From Polytrichum commune (lineage: Eukaryota > Streptophyta > Polytrichopsida > Polytrichales > Polytrichaceae): DNA of 64,000 nucleotides. A model generated the notes under the pieces. It worked only from the letters and a program-made list of their open reading frames with translations. It did no database searches and was not told where the DNA came from. The stretch lies in the NCBI GenBank assembly GCA_950295325.1, contig OX485803.1, positions 29,326,001-29,390,000 of the forward strand. Reading direction: 5' to 3'. The position numbers were made by a program, and so were the translations under genes. Shown here one piece after another: positions 1 through 11,931 of the stretch (its first letter is position 1; the number at the start of each line of letters is the position of its first letter).

Positions 1-1
1 C

Positions 2-613
2 GAGGCCGGAAAGCTCTACCCTTATACCTTGGTTGGAGATGCAGCGTACCCTTGCCGTCCGTGGATGCTGGCACCTTTTAAGGGTCACAAGGACGGTCTT
101 TCGCGAGAGGAGTATCACTGGAATTTTGTGCAATCATCCACCCGCATGTGCGTGGAACGTGCCTTCAGTATGCTAAAAGGGAGGTGGCGAATTCTTCTCA
201 AGCGGATGGATGTGCATTTAAAAAATGTGCCAGATTTGGTTTTGACGTGCCTCGTATTGCATAATATGTGCATAATATTTGGAGACACTTTCTGGAGACA
301 AGAATAGATGCGTGAGGCGAGTGATGAAGTCCACAACGGATTGGCCATCCCTAAAGTACCGGGTTCTTCCTTGCAGGAGCGATTAGCTATTGCGAATTTG
401 GCTCTTCACAGCTTGGCCGGAATTGACGATAGCTCACGTGAAACTCTTGAACAACTCAAGCAAGAAGAGGCAAAGGATTTTGAAATTACAATGAGTACGT
501 CCGGAAAAACATTCAAGGAATTATCCGCAAGAAGAAATAGCATAGCAAAGAGTTTATGGATGGCAAAGACTAAAGCTTGCATTGCACAAACTTTTATTGA
601 TGATGAAGTCTAG
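2..613 (+). pseudogene. PIF/Harbinger transposase, 3' part, broken by an in-frame stop
   Basis: This is the C-terminal part of a DDE nuclease of the PIF/Harbinger (HARBI1-like) family; the start lies left of the window. The frame is open from base 2 and shows the family blocks GDAAYP, then ERAFSMLKGRWRIL with the last catalytic acidic residue, then LVLHNMCI. A TAG at 305-307 interrupts it, and the same frame then continues to a TAG ending at 613 (about 100 codons, with ARRNSIAKSLW near its end). Because the frame is kept on both sides, the TAG looks like a nonsense mutation in a once longer transposase. The partner gene lies convergent 14 bp downstream, the usual two-gene layout of this superfamily. 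The left terminal repeat is outside the window. Identification is from motifs; the true C-terminus is uncertain. Confidence 0.82.
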
Positions 614-626
614 GTTGCACATGTAA

Positions 627-2403
627 TCAAAATTTGTCAACTAGTTTTAGCATGCATTCTTGCATGCTTATCAATAAAGCCAATTTATTGTCATCACTAG
701 CTTTTAAAGCATCCATTAGGATTTGACTATTCTCTTCCATTTGAGCAATGCATCGTTCTACAATAAGGTCGTCCTTGCGCTTGGGCTCGGGAGACTTTGA
801 GGAGCACTCGGCACTCTTGTGATTCGCGGTGAAGGTGTCCGAACCGCTTGTCTTGGTTGGCCCTTCAGGACTTGTTGCACTCGCGTGAGCGTGTGTAACA
901 ACATGGGCCCTATCCGACATAAACTCATCGACCAACTGAAACCACCGGCATTTTTCGGAACGGTCGGATCCGGACCGTGCATTCATCGCCTTATCCTCCT
1001 TGTAGTCGTTGTAGATCGAAGTCCACTTCTTCCTACAAGCCTCGCTATCCTTCGGAAAATCCGGACAAAGGGCCACTAATTTGGTATGCAACCGGGACCA
1101 ATTGTCCACTCCTGTACAACATTACAAACAAGCAAACATGAATTCAATACGTGATTTGAAATTGAATATAAGTACGCACATTATGAAGATTTAAGTAAAC
1201 AACCCCAAATTAAAACGAAAAAAAGTTACAGCTTATCGGCTTCTAACACGGTTCCAGATAAGAGTGTGCAATTTGCAAATTACAGTTTACAGTATGAAAA
1301 AAACAGCAAATATAGCCTGCAATACAGTCTGCAGACTCTGGATACAGACTGCAGCACGTCCATACAGTCTGCAGAGCCGGGAAAATACAGTCTGCAGACA
1401 GACTGTATAGTCTGCCTGCGAAATCAGTACTGTTTCAGTGAAAAAACAGCAGGCAGGGAAAATTCGGTCTGCAGACAGACTATATAGTCTGCAGACTGAA
1501 AACAGGGTCTGAAATAGAAAAATATACAGTCTGCCCTAAAAAATACTCCCTACAGTAGAAATATACAGATTCTGCGAAAATACAGTCTGCAGACAGACTG
1601 TATAGCCTGCAGACCCTAAACAGAGTCGAAGAAACTGAAAAAACACAATCTGCCCCTGAAAAATAAAGAGTACAGTAGAAATTTGAAAAAAAATACAATC
1701 TGTAGAAAGACTGTATATACAGTCTGCAGACAGAGCAAATACTTGACATATAAATTTTGGCTTACAGTGACATAACAAATGATATCACAGAATTATTACG
1801 ACTTGCAAATGGAAATTCACATTGCAGTATGTGGGGATACAACAAGGAAGGGTGATACAAAAAAAATAAAAAATAAAAAATATATATAACTATAAATTTA
1901 AATATGATGAGAGAGGCATACCTTGCTTTGGCGGGGCGTTGAAGGTGTTTTGCATCTCCCCTCTAAGAGAAATTAGCTGGATGGCCCAGTGATCCTTCCA
2001 ATGGTGAGCATTCTTGACGAGGTTGACATCGTCGATGCCATCGTCCAATTCAACAATTTCGGGTTTCTTCCGGGGGGCTTTTTTTTTTTTTGTTGGGCTT
2101 GGAGTGGTCTACGTCGGATTGTTGGGAGCCCCGCTTTTGTGATCCCTGCGTGAGATCAATTGTGGCGCTAGGAGTGGATTGGGTAGGAGACCCAAACCCA
2201 AACCCTGGAATTGGGGGCATGTAGGAATGGGGATATAAAAAGGGCATTGGATTCCCCGCTCCGTGAAAGCCATGAAAGTACGATGGGGGAGGAATGGGAG
2301 CACGTTGTGCAGAATTTGCACTCACTGAGACATTGGGGATTCCACAAGGCACAACACTAGGGTTGGCCCTCACCGCTTCCCGCTTACCCCCCTGCGACTC
2401 CAT
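627..2403 (-). pseudogene. PIF/Harbinger second protein (Myb/SANT-like DNA-binding), two exons, frameshifted
   Basis: PIF/Harbinger elements encode, beside the transposase, a Myb/SANT or trihelix-like protein that helps the transposase bind DNA. Proposed exon 1 is 2403-1922 (start MESQGG) and exon 2 is 1111-627, joined by a GT-AG intron 1921-1112 that keeps the frame. The join gives a basic, Trp-rich block (KDHWAIQLI, then VDNWSRLHTKL, then CRKKWTSIYNDYKEDKAM) typical of this domain, followed by an acidic C-terminus ending LKLVDKF. The N-terminal half is Pro/Gly-rich. Exon 1 is out of frame after a run of 13 T (2079-2091): one base fewer would restore the reading frame into the conserved block. 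This is either a real inactivating slip or a homopolymer sequencing error. The intron is filled with a CTGCAG palindrome array. Confidence 0.7.
1266..1745. repeat. Array of CAGTCTGCAGAC palindromes
   Basis: Nine CTGCAG sites fall between about 1328 and 1727, mostly inside the perfect palindrome GTCTGCAGAC. Several are embedded in a longer imperfect palindrome reading tacagtctgcagacagactg. The spacing is irregular, about 20-120 bp. The array lies wholly inside the intron of the Harbinger second gene. Confidence 0.85.
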
Positions 2404-2544
2404 CCTACACACAACCGCATTTACGATAAAAAGGGAGCTTAACAAAATGAGCATAACCAAAAAAATGATATAAATAACCAAAACAAATAAAATAATGATC
2501 TCAAGGGGGCAGCAAAACAGTACTGTACTTGTACAGAAGCGCAC

Positions 2545-5500
2545 TCCAGGAGCTGTGTGGGCTGGGCTGGGTAGGAGCGTTTACAGACTGCGAGGCATTT
2601 GTGTGGGAGCCGGCTAGGTTGGAGAGGGGGCTCTGGCTGGGTTGGAGAAGGGGCCCTGAGCTGGCACCTGGCAGAGGCGGGAGAGCAAGGGAGGGGGCCC
2701 GCATACGGCGGCCTTAGAACTTCCAGGCGGCCTCCCCTGGAACTTGGTAGCCTTGGTTGGCAAAGCCACGTCAGCCTCCCGGCCGACGAAGTGCCGCCCG
2801 TGGGGTAGCCCAGGTTGCCCGGCAGCCAATCCCCGCCCACGGTTCAGCCTGACAGCCGACCGTGTGGTACGCCCCTCATTAGCTGCTACCCATCACAGTC
2901 TGACGTGGACAACAGAACTTGATGATGTGGCAGAGTAAACCTTATGTTGAATATAGCCTGGACTGTATTCTCGTCAAGGTTGACACCACGCGGTTTTCTA
3001 CAGTTGGGTTTTTCATAGTTTTTGTAAAAAAACCCAATCATCTAAGGTCTAGCAAAATCGGGTTTTACTCGGTTTTATTGCAAATGTGTTGAGGTTATAG
3101 GGTAGAGGGCCCAATGTTCGTCAATGGTGGTGCCGACTGTTAAGTGCCGAGTGCTAGAATAAAACCATGGTTTTATTCGTAGAAACCAAGTTTTGCATTA
3201 AAACCAAAAACCCAATGCATCGGCCGGAAAAAGTTGAGTTTTTTTGCCCTTGATTCACATACATATTATGTAAGCCTTGGGGTTGTGGTGGGGTCAATGA
3301 ATGACCCACCATAGCATCAAGGGTGGAGATCGTCTTGTAAAACAAGCTTTGTGTCAACCCTTTTTTCCTCTAAGCACATGCATCAAGAATAAGTAACAAT
3401 TAGCTTTAACTTCCCAATCTCTTTCAAAATTCAAAGGGCCTATCATGCAACTACCATAGAGGGCTCCCTATTCCATCTTTACATGTGCCGGATTGTACAC
3501 TAAATATTATATTCAACGTCACCAAATCTAATTGTCTTGCTCAATACTAATTTTAAACCTCAGTATAGTCTCACCAACACTACATGTTAACCCAACATTA
3601 TTTGTCATTCCTTGTAATTTTTTTTGGGGGGGGAGACTATGGATTTACAGTGTTGCAATTACTGTCACTTACGAAGTGATTTTTCATCCAAATTTCAATC
3701 ATCATGACATTATTTAATCAGAAGTTGGTGACAAGAGAATATAGGGTGTTTGACCAATGGATGAACTCATCCATCATCCATGATAGTATTCGTAAACTTA
3801 TTGGTAAGAAGTGGCATCCAAAACGTTACCATAAGTACCATATGACACTAAATATCATATTCAATGTACTTTCCATGTGGGATACAAGTGTGTCATGTTA
3901 AATATGAGCATAATATGTGGCATCTTTTGAGGGAAAGATCATACATTTGTATCAGAATAGGAGCCCACTACATTAATCTAATTCAAATATCCCCTTTGGT
4001 TGTATTTGACCCACACCAATAACCGATGATAGTATGGGATAGATTTTAGTGTCTTGGTAACATGTAGACCGATATAGGTGCTTACAGAGAAGTACAAAAT
4101 TGTGTAAGTTTTGGTTCACGTGTTACTGAAGCTACTCAACAATACATTGTCTCCTCCGATTACCCAACCCTAACGGAGGAGATTCTTATCAATTTGAAAA
4201 AGCAACAAGTGGCAAGGCAACCTTTACTTGCTAATTGCATACAACCTCTTTAAGGCAATCATTCAAAAGCGAGTTCTAACATTGTTAAAAGTTTCCCATT
4301 GTAACCCGTTCATAGTATCAATAGGGTGGACAAGACATTTTCTCAAAAGAGAACTCAATTGGAATTACCAAGCTTCAACAACAACATGAAATTTACCTAC
4401 CAATTGAAAATTACAAGGCAAGCAAATGACCCAATAAGTAACATAACTAGTCAAACAACACAACATTTCGAAAGTCTTGGTCGCTTATACATATCAAACA
4501 TGCATACACTTAGTGCCAAGGGGAGATGCAAGAATGTGGGAGACAAAAGACTCCAAACATGTGGCGATATTTGGAGTTGGAGATAAGTGACAAATTATTG
4601 TAGCAATGTCGTCACATGTTACACGAGAATCTTTACATTTCCAAGTAAATTTTACCACATTGACCACAATGAGTCTACTTCCATTGAACAGCAATAGAAG
4701 ATGATGCATAAACTCTAGGTGGCATATCACTTACTCTTCCAATCATTGGTCTACACTTATCACTTGCAAAGAGTTTGTTCAAGATGTCTTAAAGCCTTAT
4801 CGACAAAGTCAAATTGAGAAAGTACATCTACCCACAAATAAAAAATCGGTATGGCTTATAGAATGATGGAATGTACACAAATCATAGGAGTTTTTGACTT
4901 GGGTAAAAATGGATCATCCGCAAATGCTTATTATTTCCATTACGACAAATTGCACAAATGTTCTACAACTAGCAAATATCATCATTCAAGGGCCATTCAA
5001 GCATGCAATTCGACGAGAGTTCAATAGATACACTATAGACTTTATCACTAAGCAATGAGATGTCAACAACGTGGTCGAAATTGACTTTTGAATGTCCATC
5101 ATCAAGCCACAAATATGCAATTAGTTGTATACAACTTGACAACATATTACTACAAACTTTGTGATGGTAGCAAAGGGTTGGAAACACATTGAATGCAACT
5201 TCCAGAACAAAAACCAACAACATTGAGCACGATAATATCAATGAAGGTAAAGAAGACACATGCCAAGATGATTCAACTTCTAGGAAAAAATGTTAATAAG
5301 GGTTGTTCAACTCTCAATCCCCAACAATCGGCTTGCAAACATTTATACACTCCACATCCTAGCTAGAAAGAGGTGTTGTGCGTGCATTTAGCAAAAAAAT
5401 CATGTTAGCTTTTGTGCTGAGAGTTTTTTGCTTTCATCTTGTACTAGAATGAAATCAAAGAAAGAATGGAATATTATTTTAATGTTTGACTTTGTTGCAG

Positions 5501-6000
5501 TTTCACAGTAGCTCCTATGGATGCAAGGCCATTTGCTCCCCACCTTTGTTGCAACTCCACAACAACTCCTTCAAGTGCAAATGCACTTGCATTTCATGAA
5601 ATTTGGCATTCAACACCACACAATGCACAACACACAACTCAAGCAATTATCACATGCTCCGATGAAACACTCCGCATGTTGGTTTGTGCAAAGTTGTTTG
5701 GAGTGTGGGATCCAGGAATCCTAGAAAACAAGTTATTGGCAACCATGTTGTCATTGTAGTAAATTGTGGAGAGCATTACGGATCATTCACAACTTTTAGC
5801 TATTACTTTAATTCTCTTACATTGATTTTTGGCTAATGGTTAAGATAATTCATTGTTTTAAAAAAAATGGTTGAATTTGTCCTTCATCTACGATAATCAC
5901 ATGTTTAATACAACATAAGAAGTGGGTCATACAACAATCTTTAGTCCCTAGGTACCGTTTGGTGAGTTCAGTATGTAATATACCCGGATTAAATGATTTA
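2545..6000. other. Intergenic; GC-rich patch then AT-rich DNA without a gene
   Basis: From about 2545 to 2940 the DNA is unusually GC-rich for this region and has overlapping short frames on both strands without recognisable domains; it may be the promoter or end region of the Harbinger element. From 2941 to 6000 I see no gene, RNA or transposon ends. The right Harbinger terminal repeat was looked for here and not found. Confidence 0.5.
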
Positions 6001-6065
6001 ATCTTGGACAATGCAAGAAAAAAAGACTAATTATGCTTTGGTGTACTTAGCATGTGAGCAAATGG

Positions 6066-6945
6066 TGTTTGGAGTCATACAACTCCAAAGAAAGAATTGG
6101 CTCAAACAACCCTTGAAGGAATTGTGCACGGGAGTTAGACAACTCCTGATTGAAGATATTTACAGAGTTAGACACCTCTCTCTGGAAGATCTTTGTGTTG
6201 GAGTTAGACAACTCCCAATAGATGGGTGCAATTTATTGGAGCCCCAAGGAGTGCACTGTTCAAGTATTGTATTTATACACGTGGGTGCACAAAAGGGGTA
6301 TTATTTAAAACAAGCATGTACAAAATGTACGTACAAGAGACATATTGCTATTAAGCAAGAAGTAGATATACATGAGACTATAGAAAAATATATGTAAAGT
6401 ACGCATTTACGCGTTTACGCGTTCAAGTCAGACCTGGACCAAGAATCATGTGTTTTTTCATCCACTAAGTAACGACTTTATAACTAAAAATCCATGATTG
6501 ATATTATACATATAATAGGGCCATATTTTTGCATTTCCAAACATTTGTACACATGTTATATACAATTTATGTATTTGTTTTTGGACCCTTGTGTACGTAT
6601 GGAAATGTATTTTGAAGCAATGAGATTTGTAAGTATATTGCTTGATTTTAGCAAAAATAAAATGTATACAGGGGTATTTTAATAAGGGGCATGCACGCAC
6701 GTGATGCTTGGTTTTAATGAATAGTGCACTCCCTGAGATTGGAGCATGACAACTCTCAATGAATAAACCTAGTTGAAATTGGATAATTCCAACTAGAAGA
6801 ATAGATGAATGAATCAAGTTGGAATTAGACAATTCCAACTAGCAAAATGGATGATTGGATAAAGTTAGACTTACACAATTCCAGTTAGAGGAATGGATGA
6901 ATGCATTAAGTTGGAATCATTGTAGATAGTTCTAATTAGAGGATT
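6066..6945. repeat. Two clusters of short spaced palindromes
   Basis: Cluster 1 (about 6066-6225) repeats the quasi-palindrome ggagttagacaactcc three to four times, about 35-60 bp apart. Cluster 2 (about 6765-6945) repeats the related palindrome ttggaattagacaattccaa (20 bp), separated by aatggatgaatg-like spacers, with a period near 60 bp. Both share the core of an inverted 6-8 bp arm around TTAGACAA. No protein-coding signal accompanies them; the open frame through cluster 1 just reads the repeats. Confidence 0.65.
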
Positions 6946-8149
6946 ATGATTGAGCTGAAAGATAAGAAAATATCACATGATGAAATGATATATATATATA
7001 TAGAGAGAGAGTTGTCTTTTTCAAAGCTTTTTTCAAAGCTTGATCTTCCTCTTTTCAGAGGCCCTTTCCTTTCTATTCTTCATCAAAATAAAGCAAAGGT
7101 GGGTGGGTGGGATTTTCCTCAACACAAATCTATTTCCTTTCAAGTCATAGTGTCTATCATTATGCTTGTAGTACTAGGCTTTGTACAATATGGAATGGCT
7201 TGATTTTTCAGGAGTTAACTAAAAACTCTGTCTGTGTGGTATGAGTAGTCAGAATGTAGAGATTTGGTGTGCTCATTACATGACTTGTATACATAAGCTT
7301 AGTCCATAACCTAAGTTCAAAACCTTAGTTCAGAACAAAGTCTAACTATGCAATGTATTGTGTTTGGAAGCCATTGTAACTAATGTTACCAATGTCACCA
7401 ATATCATCATCAAGTACTAGGTTGAGTATATCATATGTAAACTTGTACATATTTATCAATACTGTCTCAACTACTTTGTAGTGGTTGTGTGCTAATCAAA
7501 ATACTATTTCAAAGCAATAACACTACTTTCATGCTTATCATATAATAAGGTGAAAGAGTATTCAAACTTGAACAATGTACTATTGTTGGTGTAGAAAATG
7601 TGAAGAGCTAGCCTCACCTGCACCCGTGCCAACCCAAACAAACAAAATGTGTGTTAGAAAGGCGTGTGTCAGGTGTCTTCAGCTAAGCTCAGTTGCTATC
7701 CATGTCACACATTAACCTCACCTGTCAAGTCCATTGATGCTTTGCAAAGACAATACTCATTACAAATCAATGAGTATACAAACCTGCTCTTTTGCCATGT
7801 TGTGTAACTTGATAGTGACAATCTCTAATTCACCCAATGTCAGTTTTTTCACCTTCCCTCCAACCTTGCTCTCACATTCACGTCCTTCACACATGTAAAA
7901 GAGTTTTCACATGGGAGAAAAAAGGCTTAAGTATTGGTGTGGTCAAGCAAAGAGGTTGTTTTAGGTCACGGAAACCCTAAAACGTGGAGTATGGTAACTA
8001 TTTTTTACCATGGTAACTTAACCCATGGTTAGTTTCAACCATCTGACTATGGTGTTGATTCCCTTAGGTGTCTCAGCCCTATTGGAATGTTCATATTAGA
8101 TTGTCAGTAATATTACTTTTTAATTCAAAGGCAAATTCTAGAGCAAAGC

Positions 8150-8151
<2 letters not shown>

Positions 8152-8186
<35 letters not shown>
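8152..8186. repeat. (GA)n microsatellite
   Basis: An uninterrupted GA dinucleotide run of about 17 units. A shorter GA run of 11 units lies at 9141-9162. Confidence 0.95.
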
Positions 8187-8187
<1 letters not shown>

Positions 8188-8300
8188 CCTTTCTTGGTAA
8201 AAACTAAGCTTATATTTAAGCATAGTCATATTCAGAAAACATCCTCCATACAGAGGCCATTCCATTCAAATACATATCTTTGTACTATTAACAAAAAACC

Positions 8301-8315
8301 GGGTGGGTGGGTGGG
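8301..8315 (+). other. G-quadruplex motif
   Basis: The 15-mer GGGTGGGTGGGTGGG is a canonical four-tract motif with one-base loops, a class known to fold into very stable parallel quadruplexes. A near-identical motif, with only two G in the first tract, lies at 7098-7111 in the paralogous block. Confidence 0.8.
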
Positions 8316-8840
8316 ATCCCTCCTCATTTCAATATATACAATGCATGTCCTAGTAACTCTATCACATGGTGTAACCATGGGTTAGCACCATCTATTGTAT
8401 GCAATCCATATCCTCTAACCCTACACCCTTAACTTTGTTTGGAATAACCTTGTATGTACTAAACAACTTATGGTCAGACACTTGATAGGACCTTTGTCAT
8501 CATATGCACTTCAAAGTATAACCCAATAATCAATATATGTGTAAGTATTCACTCTCTTCATCATGGAATACATACAATATAATAACACAAAGTGTATGAA
8601 CCCAAAAAGATAAGCAAAACCTAAGGATGTCGTTCAAAATTGTGAAGGGCCTGCCTCACCTGTGCCCATGCAACCAACCAACAAAAAATGAGGATTAGTC
8701 ACGTACACGAGGTGAATAACAACAGAACCCAATTGTTATCTATGTCACACAATCATACAACAATACATCTACTGATTTTGCATTATCACATACTCCGAAA
8801 AAGAGTATTATACCTGTTCCTTTGCCATTGAAGTTTCTTG

Positions 8841-10270
8841 TGGGGCCGGATTGAAGCACCTAGCCTAAATCACCCACTAGTTAACTTCCTCTACCCTAAT
8901 CCCAGAGTTTACCAAAGATAAACGCCTAGTGCAGTTTAACCTTTGAGTGAAAGGGTGCATTCTCAAGCCCTTGCTCTTGTTATACTATTAGGTTTTCAAC
9001 CTTGTCCGTAGATGCAATGATCAGAATCTATGGTGGATAATAGTTAGGTAGAGATCTTTTCACCCTAGGGTACTTACCCTTCAGAGATTATCTTTACTAA
9101 TCTCAGTAATTTATGTATGGCAAAGTAAAAACATAGTATAGAGAGAGAGAGAGAGAGAGAGAATTTGATCTAAACTCAATAATGCTTGAGACTTCTAAAT
9201 GTATCTCGTAGATACTATGGATCAAGATGGATAAGACCACGAGTGCCTTTGGGGTATATGAGAGAGCTCGGTGGGAGGAGAGAGGATCATCTTGTGTCTC
9301 CAATAGTCGGGTGGTTTGAGCTCATAACGATCACAATATTGTGATTAAATTATAAAACTTTTTTTAATATACAAAGTTTGAAAGTTCTCAACATTGGTCT
9401 CATGTGCATTCATGCTCATGTTATTCTTGTGTAACAATACACCCTTGCTTAAAAACGTTATTGTCAAGTTTAGGAAGAGGGTTTATAGTGCAAGGCAATT
9501 GCTCATGTATGTGAAGTTTCTCTTTTGCTTTGGTGAATCTCATACCACCAACCCTTTATCGAAGGTCAATGCCATTTTTTGTCATTGGATATTTGGGTTG
9601 AGGTAAACTTGGTTCGATCAACGTTTTGTGTGCAGTACAACGTTTTTTTAGGCCTTGACAATTCGATAGTGACTTTGGATGGATCACTTTTGACACGATG
9701 AACTACGAACATGATAACTTGGATCACTATCTTAAACACTTTAGTGAGATGTTTAGACTTGGCCCACAATGTTTTTGGGAAGCTTTCCATAGTTAGCTTC
9801 ATCTATTGCTTGATACTTATGTTATTGGCTTGTGAGTGACATTCTTCTCAAACAAACAATAAATAAGTACATAATATATGTAAATTAACATCTATGCTTC
9901 ATGTTCGTTTTGATTTGTGCTCAAAACTGGCTTGGGAGTTTGAACAATGAGGCAACGGTTGGTACGGCGTACAAGATGGATAATAAAGAAAATGTCTCAA
10001 GTTGGAGTTTTCTTGGAGGCCAAGTTTCTTTGTCTGAGGGTTTGAAGTTGCCCAAGCAACTCAACTTTTGGAGAACTCCCTTAACAAAAAATGTTGCCAT
10101 GTCATGTCATGCCATGTTGGCAGCCATGTCATTTTTTCATCCATGTTTGAAGTTCTTCATCACGGAAGTCTTGACCGTAGTGAAAATTCCAACAAGTGAA
10201 GAACCCGTTTCATAGCCAGTCACATGGCTCCACCCCCTTAAAATTCTTGACCAGTGCACTTCTTCATTGT
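8841..10270. other. Intergenic DNA, no gene recognised
   Basis: Apart from the GA run at 9141-9162 there is no supported feature. Short frames at 9394-9606 (+) and 9566-9802 (-) show no domain or splice support. Confidence 0.5.
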
Positions 10271-10277
10271 AGTCTAA

Positions 10278-10848
10278 GGGTTGCTTCACACTATGGGCGA
10301 AGGTCGAGAGGCCAATAATTTCCACCAGTCAAATTGCAAGAAACCAAAAACTTGGCCTCTCAACTCTTCACACTAGAGGCCAAAGTCCAAAGGCCGTTGT
10401 AATTTAAAATGCTTACATAGCATTACTTTTTGACCAAGGTAACGAATTCTCGAAGGAAGTTTGGGTTGGACAAGAATGGAAACCCAAACTATGGCCAAGA
10501 GGCTGTTGATTTTTTTTCATAACAAATTAAAACAATTGACCAAGATCTTGGCCGTTAGATTGGAGGAATGTTTTTGGAGGGACAAATCATATGGATTTGG
10601 ACTTTGGGCTTGACCTTTGGAGACTTCACACTATGGCTGTCCAAGTCAAGAGACCGTGGGAGTTCATGGCCGAAGGTTTGGACTTTGGGCTTGGCCTTTG
10701 GAGGCTTCACACGTACTATGCTTGGCCGAAGGCTCCAATTCCAGTATTTTATTGGCTATTTTCAGCCCATTTCTTTGGACTCTCAACAAAGTTTGGCCAT
10801 TCAATCCCATGGCCTCTCAACCTGGACAACCGTAGTGTGAAGCAACCC
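10278..10848. mobile_element. Tourist-like (PIF/Harbinger) MITE, copy A
   Basis: The 571-bp element has terminal inverted repeats beginning GGGTTGCTTCACACTA at both ends and is flanked by TAA at 10275-10277 and 10849-10851, the 3-bp target duplication typical of PIF/Harbinger. It has no coding capacity. A second copy of the terminal sequence (CTTCACACTATGG) lies inside at about 10625, and the part from there to 10848 matches, in inverted orientation, the element at 62807-63254. Copy A is therefore probably composite or nested. Confidence 0.8.
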
Positions 10849-10851
10849 TAA

Positions 10852-11128
10852 ACTGGCCCTAAGGTTGTCTTGTGTGTGATGTACTAAATAAAAAGGGGCA
10901 AAAAAACAAGGCCTAACGGAAAAGGAAAAGGTTTTTGGATTGGAAATGGGCTTAAAAGTAAAATATGAGGCCAACGCACTATGGAGATGTCATGCAAGGC
11001 CAAAGATTTCAATGGGATAAAACCAACATGAACAGTCTTTGATTAAGATCTGACTCCAATCTTATATACCATGATTTTATGAAATAAGGGAGAGTAATTC
11101 CATCATCATATAGATGTTATCAAATATG
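10852..11128. other. Intergenic, nothing recognised
   Basis: AT-rich DNA between the MITE and the first LTR-like repeat; no gene seen. Confidence 0.5.
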
Positions 11129-11629
11129 TGGGAGATCCACTCTTCATATCTCGTATAAACTCTTGTGATTGCCAAGGGGGCATTATTTGAGGCATTGGTG
11201 TACATAGTGTACACTAGGGGAGGTAACTTTTCTCTAGTGTGTAGAAAGAAAAAGGCCATCAAAAACTTTAAAGTAAAAGATAGATGTATGTAAGGAAAGC
11301 TTAAAGTTAAATCAAATCTTTTTCTTGACAACGTATGTATGTTATAAGGTCAATGTGGGGTCAAAATACTATGAGTTATGTCACATGAAAAACCTTCAAC
11401 AACTTTCTCAGTGGAAAGCAAAAGTAGATTGTAAAAGTAGATTGTGACCTATTTTTCCATAATTTATATTTTGAGTATGTAATTGAGGCATTTTTTAGGA
11501 CTAATTTGAATACCATAGTACACACATGAGCATGTTAGCTGGCATACTATTAGTGAATTTACCTTTATTATTTCTATATAACTTTCTTGTATCTAAGGGG
11601 TTTTATTTAATACTGACCCACACACGTCA
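11129..11629 (+). repeat. Left LTR-like direct repeat flanking the RING gene
   Basis: About 500 bp, in the same orientation as 12800-13287. Shared landmarks in order are ATCCACTCTTCATATC, ggggcattattt, gtacatagt, a TAGGGGAG-like block, aaggccat, tgagttac or tgagttat, ggaaagtgaaagt or ggaaagcaaaagt, and a terminal cccaca-x-x-cgtca or -tgtca. Similarity stops at the same point in both copies (11629 and 13287). Just inside the left copy, gagtatcaaaga (starting near 11632) is a weak match to the initiator-Met tRNA primer site used by many plant LTR elements. Confidence 0.7.
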
Positions 11630-11856
11630 TTGAGAGTATCAAAGAATAGTAGACCCTACATACACCCCATAAAAGTCTTGGATGAAAAAGAACATCGTAA
11701 TTTTGGTTTGGGAAAATACAAAAAAATGAAAAATGAAAAAGATTGTGGATTTGAATGCTATGTAAAAATATTCTTATAATAAATAAATAAATCATTGAGA
11801 AAGTAAAGTTGATTATAAATTTCTAAAAGAAAAAAGTTTACTTTTAGGTGTATCAC

Positions 11857-11864
11857 TATATAAA
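11857..11864 (+). promoter_or_regulatory. TATA box of the RING gene
   Basis: TATATAAA lies 68-75 bp upstream of the ATG at 11932, a normal plant core-promoter distance. It argues against the in-frame ATG at 11848, which lies upstream of the box. Confidence 0.6.
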
Positions 11865-11931
11865 AGGGAGACATACTCACATGACATACATTGATGTTTA
11901 TACTTCTGGACAATTTCTAAAACTCTTGAGC

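Larger units (their letters stand above)
6981..8840. repeat. Diverged direct duplication of a ~0.8-kb block
   Basis: Two blocks, about 6990-7810 and 8145-8835, share the same order of landmarks: a GA tract, an AAGCTT-containing stretch, a pyrimidine-rich segment with cagaggcc, a GGGTGGGTGGG motif followed by ttcctc or ctcctc, and at the far end a match around 7595-7810 versus 8635-8830 (gtgaag, gcctcacctg, ccatgtcacac). They are too diverged to give exact ends. They could be remnants of a pair of long terminal repeats or a plain tandem duplication. Confidence 0.55.

Noticed and set aside
6011-6397. 128-codon frame with repeated peptide
   Set aside because: The repetition comes from palindromic DNA repeats; there is no coding signal beyond that.
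11848-11931. Upstream in-frame ATG of the RING gene
   Set aside because: It precedes the TATA box at 11857, so it is unlikely to be in the transcript.
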